Of a stretch of 64,000 nt of DNA, positions 27,922 through 37,108 are shown piece by piece (the first letter of the stretch is position 1; each line of letters opens with the position of its first letter). A program made the position numbers and the translations under genes. Under the pieces are notes generated by a model. The model was not told the DNA's origin. It did not search any database and saw only the letters and a program-made list of their open reading frames with translations. Origin of the DNA: Microthrixaceae bacterium (GTDB lineage Bacteria > Actinomycetota > Acidimicrobiia > Acidimicrobiales > Microtrichaceae); NCBI GenBank assembly GCA_027493675.1, contig JAOSKI010000043.1, positions 1 to 64,000 of the forward strand, written 5' to 3'.

Positions 27922-29361
27922 TCAGCCGCTCTGCGCGACCTCGAGACGGCCGTCGCGGATCGCCTGCTGGAACCGCTCGTAGTCCTCGTCGTTCTGCCGG
28001 GCATAGGAATGCGCGAACTCGGCGATCGCCTCGTCGAGTCGTGACCCACCACCCACATATCCATGTATCACCTCGGGATCACCCGATCGGGCGTGACCTC
28101 GCGCGAGGGTGAGGCCGCACAGACCGCCATAGAACGCGAGCTGCGCCGGCGTGGCGTTGTCGGTCTCCACCGATCCCTTCCAGTCGCGGAGCTGACGCAC
28201 GTAGTAGTCGCGCTTGTACGTGCCGCTCGCGGCGGTCCAACCGAGGAAGATGTCGGACTGGGCCTGGACGAGCCGCTGACCCTCGACCACACGCTGGCCG
28301 TGGTTCGGATAGTCGCTCGGGCGGAGGAACTCCTCGAAGACCGATGCCGTGGCCTCCTTGGCCTGGAGGAACAACGGGTCCTCGTCGTCCCTGCCGCGCA
28401 GCAACAGCACGAACGCCCGGGTGCCGACGCTGCCAACCCCGACCACCTTCACCCCGATGTCCATCAGCGTGTAGCGCCCGATCAGGCGGCGGCGCGCCTC
28501 GTCGAGGGTCGGCTTGTACGCCTCGAATGCCGCCACAGCCACGGACTCGATCACCTGCGGGTCGTACTCGTCGGGGAGCTCGCGCAGCGGGAACAGCACC
28601 GGCGGGTCGCTGCGGATGCGGTACGTACCCGGACCCTCGGTGAGCTTGCGGACCGCCTGGAGGCTGTTGCGCTTGGTGGCACGCCGCGTGAAGCGCTGCA
28701 CCCGCTCGGCCAGCTCCGCGGCGTCGATGCCGTTGGTCGCCTGCACGTCACCGGTGCTCACGTACTGGTACCACAGATCCAGATGACCGATTCGCGAGTA
28801 GCGCTTCATGGCCTGGCGGTATGCCCGCACGGATGCCGCAGTGGCAGCGCGGGCCTCGGTCGGCGAATGCCCCAGGTGACGCGCCGCGACCATCACACTG
28901 GTCGCCAACCGCTTCAGATCCCACTCGAAGGGACCCGGCAGCGTCTCGTCGAAGTCGTTCTGGTCGAACACCAGTTGGCGCTCGGGCGACGCGTGCGCGC
29001 CGAAGTTCGACAGGTGCGCATCCCCACCGAGTTGCACCTCGATCGGCGTGTGGGGCATCGAAGCCAGGTCGGCGGCCATGATCCGCGCCGAACCACGAAA
29101 GAAGGTGAACGGCGACTCACGCATGCGCAGGTGACGCACCGGAACCAGCCAGGCGAGTCGCTGTTCGTTCTGCTCCTCCAGCAGCGTGACCGGATCACGT
29201 CTCGACGGGCCGGGAGTCCATTCGCCCTGGGCGCTGCGGGGCAGCACGGCACGAACCGCGCGGCCCTGTTCAGCCAGTTGCTCGACGTCGGGCCTCGGGG
29301 CCGTCGAGTCGCCCAAGGCGGGCGTCGTGGGCAGGTCGGGGTCGTTCATCGAAACCTCCAT
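27922..29361 (-). CDS. DUF2252-family protein
   Basis: Intact 479-residue protein of the DUF2252 family, which has a kinase-like fold. Typical motifs are PFTFFRGSARIMAADL, QLGGDAHLSNFG (catalytic-loop-like His/Asn), FDQNDFDETLPGPFEWDLKRL (Asp motif) and the late GLTLARGHARSGDPEVI. The N-terminal 60 residues are polar and poorly ordered-looking. The reaction is unknown; phosphotransfer is suspected for the superfamily from its fold. It has its own upstream region containing a tandem repeat (29429-29540). Confidence 0.88.
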   Translation of the reverse strand: MEVSMNDPDLPTTPALGDSTAPRPDVEQLAEQGRAVRAVLPRSAQGEWTPGPSRRDPVTLLEEQNEQRLAWLVPVRHLRMRESPFTFFRGSARIMAADLASMPHTPIEVQLGGDAHLSNFGAHASPERQLVFDQNDFDETLPGPFEWDLKRLATSVMVAARHLGHSPTEARAATAASVRAYRQAMKRYSRIGHLDLWYQYVSTGDVQATNGIDAAELAERVQRFTRRATKRNSLQAVRKLTEGPGTYRIRSDPPVLFPLRELPDEYDPQVIESVAVAAFEAYKPTLDEARRRLIGRYTLMDIGVKVVGVGSVGTRAFVLLLRGRDDEDPLFLQAKEATASVFEEFLRPSDYPNHGQRVVEGQRLVQAQSDIFLGWTAASGTYKRDYYVRQLRDWKGSVETDNATPAQLAFYGGLCGLTLARGHARSGDPEVIHGYVGGGSRLDEAIAEFAHSYARQNDEDYERFQQAIRDGRLEVAQSG

Positions 29362-29428
29362 CGGGCGGCCAGGGCCACCCGCCCTGTCGGTCCAGCGTAG
29401 GCCCGAGCAGGCAGAACCAGCACGGCGG

Positions 29429-29540
29429 GCCGTGTCGGCCGGCGGGGCCGTGTCAGCCGGCGGGGCTGTGTCGGCCCGGCTGGGCCATGTCAGCCCGGAT
29501 GGGGTATGTCAGTACAGCGGGGCGGTGTCAGCCCAACTCC
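29429..29540. repeat. degenerate 18-20 base tandem repeat
   Basis: About six units share the core GTGTCAGCC or GTGTCGGCC followed by a C/G-rich spacer. The first two units differ at one base. The array fills the gap between the DUF2252 start and the DUF6390-like stop and runs slightly into the latter. It could be binding sites for a regulator or a slippage-prone array. Confidence 0.7.
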
Positions 29541-30459
29541 GGGGCACCCGGCACCGCCAGAGCCCGGTTCGCACGACGGATCGCGGCGATCTCGGCTCTG
29601 CCGAGTGCCTCGCCGGCCGCGGGTGTGAGTACCTCGCACACCCAGTCCCAGTGGACCGCGACCGTGTCACCCACCTTCACCGGCCCGCACGGATGACGGC
29701 CGCCCTCTCCCAACCGCACCCGCTGGGTCACACCGCCGCCGGGCGAGTTGACCTCGAGCACGCCCGAGCTGAACGAGATCCTGTCGGTAACCACGCAGGC
29801 CTCGTCGCAATGGACCTCGAGCACCCTCGCGCGGCGGATCCTGCAACGGTCGATCACCTCCAGGGGCGCATCGCTGCGACCGCCGCGCAACATCCCGACC
29901 CACGGGCCAACCACCATCACGTGACAGGCGTGGTTCGCGATGAAGCCGTCCTCGAGAGCAGCCGCCACCTCTGTCCACCAGCGGCCCGCCCGGGCAGCGA
30001 AGCGCTCCTGCACGTGGTTGCCGGCCGCGAACGGCCCCACCGCCGCCAACAGCGGGCCACCCAGCCAGTAGGCGGCCACCACACGATCATCCAGCGGGTC
30101 GGCGATGCCGTTCGCCCCGGCGATCAGCTCCAGATAGGGCCACGCCCCTCGAACCCCCTGAGCGAGGGCGCGCAGGCCCCGTGCGGACTCGACGCCACCA
30201 CCGGACTCGACGCCACCGTCGGCCTTGGCACCACCGCCGGTCCGGACCTCACCGCCCGGCCGGTCACCACTGCCCGACTCGGCACCGCCCGCCCCGGCCG
30301 GAGCGCAACCGGTGGCCACATCGACGGCATATTCGAACAGGCGCCGTCGTCGCTGGGACCGCAGTACCCGAGGCGGTTGGGCGCCAACGCATACCGAGCG
30401 AAACGCAGCGCGCCGCGCAAACCGGCAGCGTCGCCGTTGGCAGCGGCGACTGCGGTCAT
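29528..30459 (-). CDS. DUF6390-like hydrogenase-associated protein
   Basis: About 310 residues, the last gene of the hydrogenase operon. The start (GLRGALRFARYALAPNRLGYCGP), then AWPYLELIAGANGIADPLDDRVVAAYWLGGPLL, recalls the family annotated DUF6390 that accompanies hydrogenase genes; I am moderately sure of this. A frame shift near 30330 joins GACS to RLFEYAVDVA. A Gly/Glu/Ser-rich tandem stretch (GGGVESGGGVESA, about 30180-30240) forms a low-complexity insert. Its ATG overlaps the EamA stop by four bases. A role in hydrogenase maturation or use is inferred only from position. Confidence 0.65.
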
Positions 30460-31410
30460 GGGGGCGCCATCGTAGGTGTCGCTCGGGGCAGCGAGGCCGC
30501 GACGGCCACCGACAACGCTCCGCAGGCGACCAGGCCCAAGCCGAGCGGGTCCGGCACCGCGGAGCCCTCGGCGACCACCACGACGATCGCCGTGATCGGA
30601 GCGGCGAGAGCCAACACGGCGGTCACGTCGAGTGCCGCGGCGTTGGCCAACGCGTACAGCCACAACGCCACATAGCAGGCCAGGACCAAGCCGGTGAGCA
30701 CCACCCACCCCCACGCCCCGGCGCCCAGACCGCCGAGGCGTGCCGTGTCACCGTTGAGCAGACCGATCCCCAGCAGCACCACCGACCCGGCACAGAGCCG
30801 CGCCACTGCGACCGTCGCAGGGGAAAGCCCGCCCAGCAACCACCGGTTGAGCACCGATTCGACCGACCAGCACAACGCGGCCGCCAGCACCAACAACAGG
30901 CCGCGACCCAGTGACAACCCACCCACGTCGGACGAGAGGATCCAGTAGCCGAACAGCACCGCACCCATCCCGGCCAACTGGAGCGCGCCCACCCGTTCAC
31001 GCAGCACACCGGGAGCCAACAGCGCCACGAACGCGAGCAGGCCGGCCTTGTGGACCAGCTGCGCGTCGGCAGCGGCTCCGGACGCGGCGAGACCCTCGAA
31101 GAACAACAGGAACGGCACGGCCCCACCCACCACGGCCACCGCTGCGAGACCCCACCAGTGCGCACGGCCCTCGGCGGTGTGAACCCATGGGGCGACCCGG
31201 CGGCGGTCGCCACGACGGCCAACACCAGCACCACGATGCCCGCAACCAGGTTCTTGGCCGTGGTGTAGGTGCCGGGATCGCCGAGGTCGGCCGCCCGGGG
31301 ACCACCTCGGAGTTGAGCCACACCGAGAAGCCCGACACGGTGGCCGCGCCGAGCGCAAGCACGATCCCGGTCCGGTTCGCGCGCATCTGTGTGTTCGCAT
31401 CAACGCTCAT
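30456..31410 (-). CDS. EamA/DMT-family transporter
   Basis: Drug/metabolite transporter of the EamA type, about 315 residues with nine to ten membrane helices in two homologous halves. The N-terminal half starts MRANRTGIVLALGAATVSGFSVWLN. After shifts near 31290 and 31160 it continues with GLAAVAVVGGAVPFLLFFEGL. The second half has ALCWSVESVLNRWLLGGLSP and a final LGLGLVACGALSVAVAAS. It is embedded in the hydrogenase operon. A metal or cofactor transport role is possible; the substrate cannot be read. The start overlaps the HypC-like gene by eleven bases. Confidence 0.75.
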
Positions 31411-31705
31411 CTGCCTCGTCCTCCTCATGGGCTGCCGTCTCATGGGCTGCCGTCTCATGGACTGCCGGCTCCTGGTGGGTCACCATCTCCTCGCGGCCGG
31501 CAAGGATCCCCGCCGCCTCGGCAGCATCCAGCACCTTCACCGCCAAGCCGGTGTGCACCAACAACCAGTCCCCCGGTTCAACCGTGACGCCCTCGAGCAC
31601 CAGCGGAGCGAGGGAGACCCGCGTCGTGCGGCCCGCGAGGTCCACCTCGGCCGTGCCAGTGGCTTCGTCGATGCCCGACACGGGCCCCAGGTCAGACAGG
31701 CACAC
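31400..31705 (-). CDS. hypC: HypC/HupF-family hydrogenase maturation chaperone with His-rich tail
   Basis: Small chaperone that in the family carries the Fe(CN)2CO group with HypD and guards the large-subunit precursor. The essential cysteine is at position 2 (MCLSDLGPV), followed by VSLAPLVLEGVTVEPGDWLLVHTGLAVKVL, the standard core. The family is usually about 75-90 residues. This one has 101 because of a tail with the repeat HETAA-HETAA-HE and many acidic residues. The tail is encoded by a tandem repeat at about 31420-31470. It overlaps the protease gene by fourteen bases and the EamA gene by eleven. No other hyp genes are in the window. Confidence 0.85.
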   Translation of the reverse strand: MCLSDLGPVSGIDEATGTAEVDLAGRTTRVSLAPLVLEGVTVEPGDWLLVHTGLAVKVLDAAEAAGILAGREEMVTHQEPAVHETAAHETAAHEEDEADER

Positions 31706-32231
31706 GGTCCGATCCCCCTTCCCGGCCGACCTGTGACAACCCGAGCAGTTCGACCACCGCTGCGCGTGCAGCGGGCACCGCGGCGGCCACCGGCGGGCTC
31801 AGCTCGGTGCCGTGTTCGAACGACCCCGCCACCACACCCACGACCGACAGCTCGACCGGTAGGCGCTCCATCACCGCTGCGAGCCGCAACGCCTCCGCCA
31901 GACCAGCCGAATGGCCCGACACCACCGAGCCGCGCCGGGCGACGCAGTCGGGGTCCGACACCTCCGCGCCGATGAGCACGACCAGCTCACCGGGTGACCG
32001 CTGCGGGTCGACCACGGCGTCGAGCACCACGACGCGCTCCCGCTGCTCCCACGCGTCCACCAGGCGGGTCGCCTCCCCGTCGAGCTCGACCAGGTCCACC
32101 TGCCCGGTGACCGCAGCGTCGGCGGCGAGGACGTCGAGCACCACCGCCGCCACCGCGTCGTCGCTGCGGAAGCGGTTGCCCACCGCGATCACCAGCGGCC
32201 GCGCCCGGTCCCCGCGGGCCCCTCCGCTCAC
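31692..32231 (-). CDS. hydrogenase maturation protease
   Basis: Endopeptidase of the HycI/HybD/HoxW type that removes the C-terminal extension of the large subunit after nickel insertion. The N-terminal strand [21 protein letters not shown] contains the conserved GNxxxxDD. The central part [19 protein letters not shown] and [14 protein letters not shown] carry the second acidic residue and the late His expected for nickel sensing. Intact. GTG at 32231 overlaps the large-subunit stop (GTGA), which decides the start. It is about 180 residues, normal for the family. Confidence 0.88.
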   Translation of the reverse strand: MSGGARGDRARPLVIAVGNRFRSDDAVAAVVLDVLAADAAVTGQVDLVELDGEATRLVDAWEQRERVVVLDAVVDPQRSPGELVVLIGAEVSDPDCVARRGSVVSGHSAGLAEALRLAAVMERLPVELSVVGVVAGSFEHGTELSPPVAAAVPAARAAVVELLGLSQVGREGGSDRVPV

Positions 32232-33588
32232 CGCGTGCTCCTGCGGTCGACGGTCAGGTCCAGGAAGTGCGTGGCGCAGCTGATGCACGGGTCGTGGTTG
32301 CGGATCGCCACCTCACAGCGATGCTGCAGCTCCTCGTCGGTCACCTCGTCACCTCCCGAGGCGAGCATGTGCTCGGCCACGTGCCACAGGTCGTGTTCGA
32401 TCGTCGGCTGGTTCTGCGAGGTGGGTGGGATGATCGTCGCCTCGGCGATGTCGCCTCCGGGGTCGATGCGGTAGCGGTGATAGAGCAGTCCCCGAGGGGC
32501 CTCGGTGATGCCCGAACCGAACGCCGGTGCATCCAGGGGTGGCTCCAGCACCAGGGCGGGTGGACCGTCGGGGTGCTCGCCCACCAACGACCCGATCAGC
32601 TCCAGCGCGGTCGCGACCGCGTGGACGACCTCGACCGCCCGCACCACGATGCTGCGGAACGGGTTGCGAACCGGTGCGCTCAGGCCCACACGGGCCGCCG
32701 CCTCGGAGGCCGAAGGATGGAGCCGCTCCGAAGCCATCGCGAACCGCGCCAGCGGACCCACGAGGTAGCCGTCGCCGGAACGCAGATGGGCATGCAGCGC
32801 GGTGGAGTGCTCCACCTGTGTCTCCACCACCTGATCGAGGAACTCACCGCTCAGATACCGCACGGCGGCACGACCGGGCCCCTCCTCCACCACGAACCCA
32901 CTGCCCATCACCGGATACCGGCCCGGGTCGTCGGCGACCATGAAGCGGTAGTCCATCTCCACATCGGGGAAGTCGAACCCGCACACCCACTCCACGATCG
33001 CCACAGCGTCCTCGCGGGCCTCCTCGAGCACCGCTGCGAGCTGCGCCAGTTCGTCACGCCGCGGCAGACGATGGAAGCCGCCCACCTTCACGTTGACCGG
33101 ATGGATCGCACGCCCACCGATCACCTCGAGGACCCGGTTCCCGGCCTTCTTGAGCCGCAGGGCCCGCTCCACGGTCGGCCGGTCGATCTCCGCCAGCTCG
33201 ATCGCGGAAGGCACGCCCACGAAGTCCGGGGCGTGCAGCATCGAGATGTGCAGCGTGTGCGACTCGATCCACTCGCCGCAGTACAGGAGCCGTCGCAGAT
33301 CCTCCAGGTACCCGCCGACATGCACCCCACACGCGTCCTCCACCGCCAGGCAAGCGCTCATCTGGTAGGCGACGGGACATATCCCGCAGATGCGTGCGGT
33401 GATGTCGGGCGGCTCGGTGTAGGAACGCCCCACGAGGAACCCCTCGAAGAACCTCGGCGGCTCGAAGATGCGCAAGCGCACATCGGTCACCGCACCGTCG
33501 GTCACCTCCACGTGCAGCGCACCTCGCCCTCCACGCGTGCCAGCTGGTCGACCCGCAACGTGCGTGAAGCCGAGCTGCGGTGCGTCAC
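32228..33588 (-). CDS. hydA: group 3b [NiFe] hydrogenase large subunit (alpha)
   Basis: Catalytic subunit holding the NiFe(CN)2CO site. Both ligand motifs are present: [14 protein letters not shown] near the N-terminus and [10 protein letters not shown] at the C-terminus. Only about twelve residues ([12 protein letters not shown]) follow the last His, forming a short peptide for the adjacent protease to remove. The DPCxSCxxH form together with [23 protein letters not shown] places it in group 3b, the NAD(P)-linked bidirectional type. A frame shift near 33520 joins the start ([11 protein letters not shown]) to the long open part. GTG at 33588 overlaps the small-subunit stop. Confidence 0.92.
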
Positions 33589-34407
33589 CCGAGCAGCTCC
33601 CCGTGTGATCCACGCACCTCGACGCCCACGCTGCCGCGGGCGCGATCGGCCGCCTCGGCGAACACGGGTGACCCGGTGTTGAACGAGCGGAAGATCCGCA
33701 CGAGGTCGTCGCCGTGCACACCCACTCGCGCAGCAGCGCCGTGAGGGCCTCGGTGTTGGCGGCCTCCGAAGGCCCGAAGCACCCGTAGCACCCACGGTGA
33801 TAGGCCGGGCACAGCGCCCCGCATCCGGCCTGGGTGGCGGGCCCCAGACACGGCGTGCCCGACGCCACCGACACGCACACGTTCCCGGCCGCCTTGCACT
33901 CGATGCACACGCTGTGGGTCGGCACCGCCGGTCGCCGCCCGGCGAGGAAGGCCGAGATCACCTCGAGCAGCTGCCCCTTGTCGATCGGGCACCCGCGCAG
34001 CTCCAGGTCCACCGGCACATGCGCGGCGATCGGTGTGGATGTCTCCAGCGTGGAGATGAACGAGGGCTGCGCGTACACCACCGACAGGAACTCGCCGACA
34101 TCCGCGGCGTTGCGCAACGCCTGGATCCCACCCGAGGTGGCGCACGCCCCGATCGTCACCAGGGTCTGCGAGCGGGCCCGCACCTCACGGATCCGTTCGG
34201 CATCCTCGGCGGTGGTGATCGACCCTCGACCAACGACAGGTCATAGGGGCCCTCCACGACCGCGCTGGACGCCTCCAGGAAGCTGGCGATGCGAACCGCG
34301 CCTGCAACGGCCAGCAGCTCGTCCTCGCAGTCCAGCAACGTGAGCTGGCACCCGTCACACGACGCGAACTTCCACACCGCCAACGAGGTCCGCCGTGGGC
34401 TCACCAT
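33585..34407 (-). CDS. hydD: group 3b [NiFe] hydrogenase small subunit (delta)
   Basis: Electron-transfer subunit that carries FeS clusters next to the NiFe site, about 273 residues. The proximal-cluster motif [13 protein letters not shown] begins the protein. GACATSGG and [14 protein letters not shown] follow, then a cysteine-rich region ([33 protein letters not shown]) typical of the 3b type with ferredoxin-like clusters. Frame shifts near 34220 and 33715 interrupt it; the end [14 protein letters not shown] is in another frame. The start overlaps the preceding subunit gene and lacks a Tat signal, so the enzyme stays in the cytoplasm. Confidence 0.9.
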
Positions 34408-35291
34408 CGGCGCACCCCCATCAACACCGAGGCCTCAGGCCAGGAGAGCACCGGTCCGTCACGACACAGCATCACAGGACCGATCTGGCAGCGGCCACAG
34501 TGCGCGACCGCGCACGACATCGACCGCTCCAGGGACACCTCCAGGCCCTTCGCCGCGACCCCCGCCGCCACCAGGTCCGACGCGGCCAGGCGCATCATCA
34601 CCTCAGGCCCACACAGCGCCCCTGCGGTGTCGGGATCGAACCGGAGGCGACCCAGCGTCGAGGTGACCAGACCCACCTCGCCACGCCAACCCGGCGATGG
34701 CCGATCCACGCACAGGTGCACCTCGAAGTGAGCGGACCACTCCTCGAGCTGGTCGGGGGTACAGCAGCTCCGCCGGGCTGCGGGCACCCACCACCAGCAC
34801 CAGCGCTCCCCCGGAGCCGTCCCGTCTCGCCGCCAGGAGCGACTCGACCTGGAGGCGCAGGGGCGCCAACCCGATCCCGCCGGCCACGATCACCGTCGGT
34901 CGATCGTCATCGGGGCGCGTCCAACCGCGACCGAACGGACCCCCGCAGGCCCACCGGATCCCCCGGCGAGCACACGCACAGCGCCGCGGTGACCGCACCG
35001 ACCGAGCGGATCGTGAGCCCGACCCTATGAGCATGGGAACCCCCGGGCTCGAACGCCGACACCGACACCGGGACCTCCCCCCACCCCCGGAGCCCACACC
35101 ATCATGAACTGGCCCGGTGACGGTTCGCCGAGCGCAGCATCGATCGGCTCCAGCTCCAGGGTCACCACCTCGTCGATGCCGGAGGTGGGGTCACCCGCGA
35201 TGTCCACACGGCGACGCAGCACCCGGTAGGCACTCGGGACCATCACCTCCGAGAGCGCATCGGGCGCATCGCCCGGAGACACCACCTTCAC
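34401..35291 (-). CDS. hydG: group 3b hydrogenase FAD/NAD(P)-binding subunit (gamma)
   Basis: Diaphorase subunit that passes electrons between the hydrogenase and NAD(P)H, about 290 residues. It resembles ferredoxin-NADP reductase: [24 protein letters not shown] starts the FAD domain, [15 protein letters not shown] is the NAD-binding motif, [15 protein letters not shown] follows, and the C-terminal cysteines ([17 protein letters not shown]) bind a 2Fe-2S cluster. Frame shifts at about 35065, 34940 and 34750 separate these parts. GTG at 35291 overlaps the upstream stop. Confidence 0.88.
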
Positions 35292-35769
35292 CCGTCCACA
35301 CCCCTCGGTGGCGACGCGGCGAACAGGTCGAGCAGCTGGATCCGGGTGTCACGCAACCTGCGGCCCACCACCGCCAGCATCACCGTGGCGATGGCCGCGG
35401 CGTCGGCGAGGGTCGTCCTGCATCACAGAGCGCAGGACCTCTGCGGGGATGCGAGCGAGCCGCGCGCCTTCGACCGCCACGGCGTCGAAGTCCCCAGCGG
35501 TGCGGCGGAACCAACCACGACCATCCGAGCAGCTCACCGGGGCCGACCGACGCGACGGCAAGGTCACGCTCACGCTGGTTGACACCGAGCTGGATCGTGC
35601 CCGACAGCACCACGTAGAGCGCATCGGCGGTTCCTCCCTCGGAGAACACCCGGCCCGACGGCGCAACCTCGACGACCTGGGCAAACTCGATCATGCGGTC
35701 ACACGCCCCCGTGGTGACCGCGCCGAAGGTGCCTTCGAGCAGGCTGCGCAGCTCCGGCTGATCACTCAT
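35288..35769 (-). CDS. cyclic-nucleotide-binding (Crp/Fnr-like) protein in the hydrogenase operon
   Basis: A cNMP-binding-domain protein of about 160 residues without a DNA-binding helix-turn-helix. The fold is visible in VVEVAPSGRVFSEGGTADALYVVLSGTIQLG, VASVGPGELLGWSWLV and VAVEGARLARIPAEVL. Shifts near 35500 and 35415 interrupt it. It lies between the beta and gamma subunit genes with four-base overlaps at both ends (ATGA and GTGA). Proteins of this kind sit in the same place in actinobacterial 3b hydrogenase operons and probably modulate the enzyme rather than transcription. Confidence 0.8.
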
Positions 35770-36934
35770 GTGGCCTCCCTGCGCCGTGCGCCTCTTCCGA
35801 GCAGCGCGTTGGCCTCCTCGACGAGATCGATGCCCACCGGGCACCACGAGATGCAACGTCCACAACCGACACATCCCGACTCGCCGAACTGGCCCCACCA
35901 CGTGGAGAGCTTGTGGGTCAACCACTGTCGGTAGCGATCCGAGGTGCCGCTCCTGACGCTGCCGCCGTGGATGTAGGAATGGTCGAGCGAGAAGCACGAA
36001 TCCCAGCGCTGCACCCGCGACACCGTGGAACCCGAGAGCGAGCTCTCGTCGTGGACCGACGAGCAGAAGCACGTCGGGCAGACCATCGTGCAGTTGCCAC
36101 AGCTCAAACAGCGTGAACCCACCTCGCACCAACGCTGCGAGTCGAGCGTCGCCATCAGCGCTCCGGGCAGCCCTTCGGTGTGCAAACGAAGCCCCATGCG
36201 CGCCGCCGCGTCGGCCGTGGAGGCTTCGGCCCAGTCGAGGTCACCCTGGGTCACCGGACGCGAATCGACGGCCTCCACCAGGGCTTCGCCGCGGGGCTGA
36301 CCGCGACCAGGAGGTACTCGGGGCCCGCCGCGGCGCCCCGTTCCCACACCACCAGGTCTGCGTTGTGGGCAAGGTCAGCGCTCAACGCAGGCCCGGTGTC
36401 CATCGACACGCAGAAGCACGTGCCTCCCGGTTCAGCGCAGTTCACCACCACCACCAACGGATCCAGCCCGCCCATCGCGCCGGCACCCAGCACCCGGTCG
36501 AGCACCCCCACCGCCGCGACATCGCACGGCCGCAACCCGATGACCGCCAGGGGCCGCTCGGGTGATCCGTCCCGCGCCGTCCCGGCCGGGGAACCGGGTG
36601 TGGTGACCGAGAACCCCTCGGCGGTCACCTCGACGCTGAACACGGTGCGCTCCGCGGGGTGCTGGAGGCCCTTTGCCGACTGCGGACCGACAGCCCACGC
36701 GAAGCGTCGATGATCACCGTGCGCCAGGTCCACCACGCGACACCGCCCGGGGGCCTGCTCCAGGGTGACCCCCGAGGCGATCTCGTCGACCGAGGTGATC
36801 TCAGCCAACATGACCGTGGAGTCCCGCAGGGTGGGAGCGATCGTCCGGTGGCCTTCCACGATGCGATCCACCAGCGCAGCGAAGCCTCCGTCGTCCACGA
36901 CCACCGAAGGACGCAGTTCGCCAGCCACCGCCAC
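35766..36934 (-). CDS. hydB: group 3b hydrogenase iron-sulfur subunit (beta)
   Basis: Electron-transfer subunit with two 4Fe-4S clusters, about 390 residues. The N-terminal part begins MAVAGELRPSVVVDDGGFAAL and includes GLRPCDVAAVGVLDRVL and NCAEPGGTCFCVSM. The C-terminal ferredoxin pair is CLSCGNCTMVCPTCFC and CVGCGRCISWCPVGID. A shift near 36290 separates the halves. In the anaerobic sulfite reductase/sulfhydrogenase family this subunit links the hydrogenase to the diaphorase. It is the first gene of the operon, and the divergent gap to the SulP gene holds the promoter. Confidence 0.9.
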
Positions 36935-37108
36935 ACCCTATGCGGTGCCGGAGCGACGCCGTCCCGCATCTCGGAGTCGCCACAGAACGTGCGTTCACGT
37001 GGTTCCGACAGGCCGGGCCTCGCGAATCCGGCGAAGCTGACAGGCGAGGCCGCCGGCGCCCCAGAGGATCGCCGCCGAGCGTTCTGCTCAGGTACTAGAC
37101 CACTGGAT
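36935..37108. promoter_or_regulatory. divergent hydrogenase/SulP promoter region
   Basis: A 174-base gap from which the hydrogenase operon (minus) and the SulP gene (plus) are read. It contains ACGTG-CGTT-CACGT at 36987-37000, a five-base inverted repeat that might be a regulator site, although it is too short to be secure. Confidence 0.35.

Noticed and set aside
28063..29400. 445-codon plus-strand open frame opposite DUF2252
   Set aside because: The minus-strand DUF2252 gene is intact with family motifs; the antisense frame is an effect of codon bias.
32267..33682. 471-codon plus-strand open frame opposite the hydrogenase large subunit
   Set aside because: Both NiFe ligand motifs lie on the minus strand, and the plus-strand product resembles nothing known.
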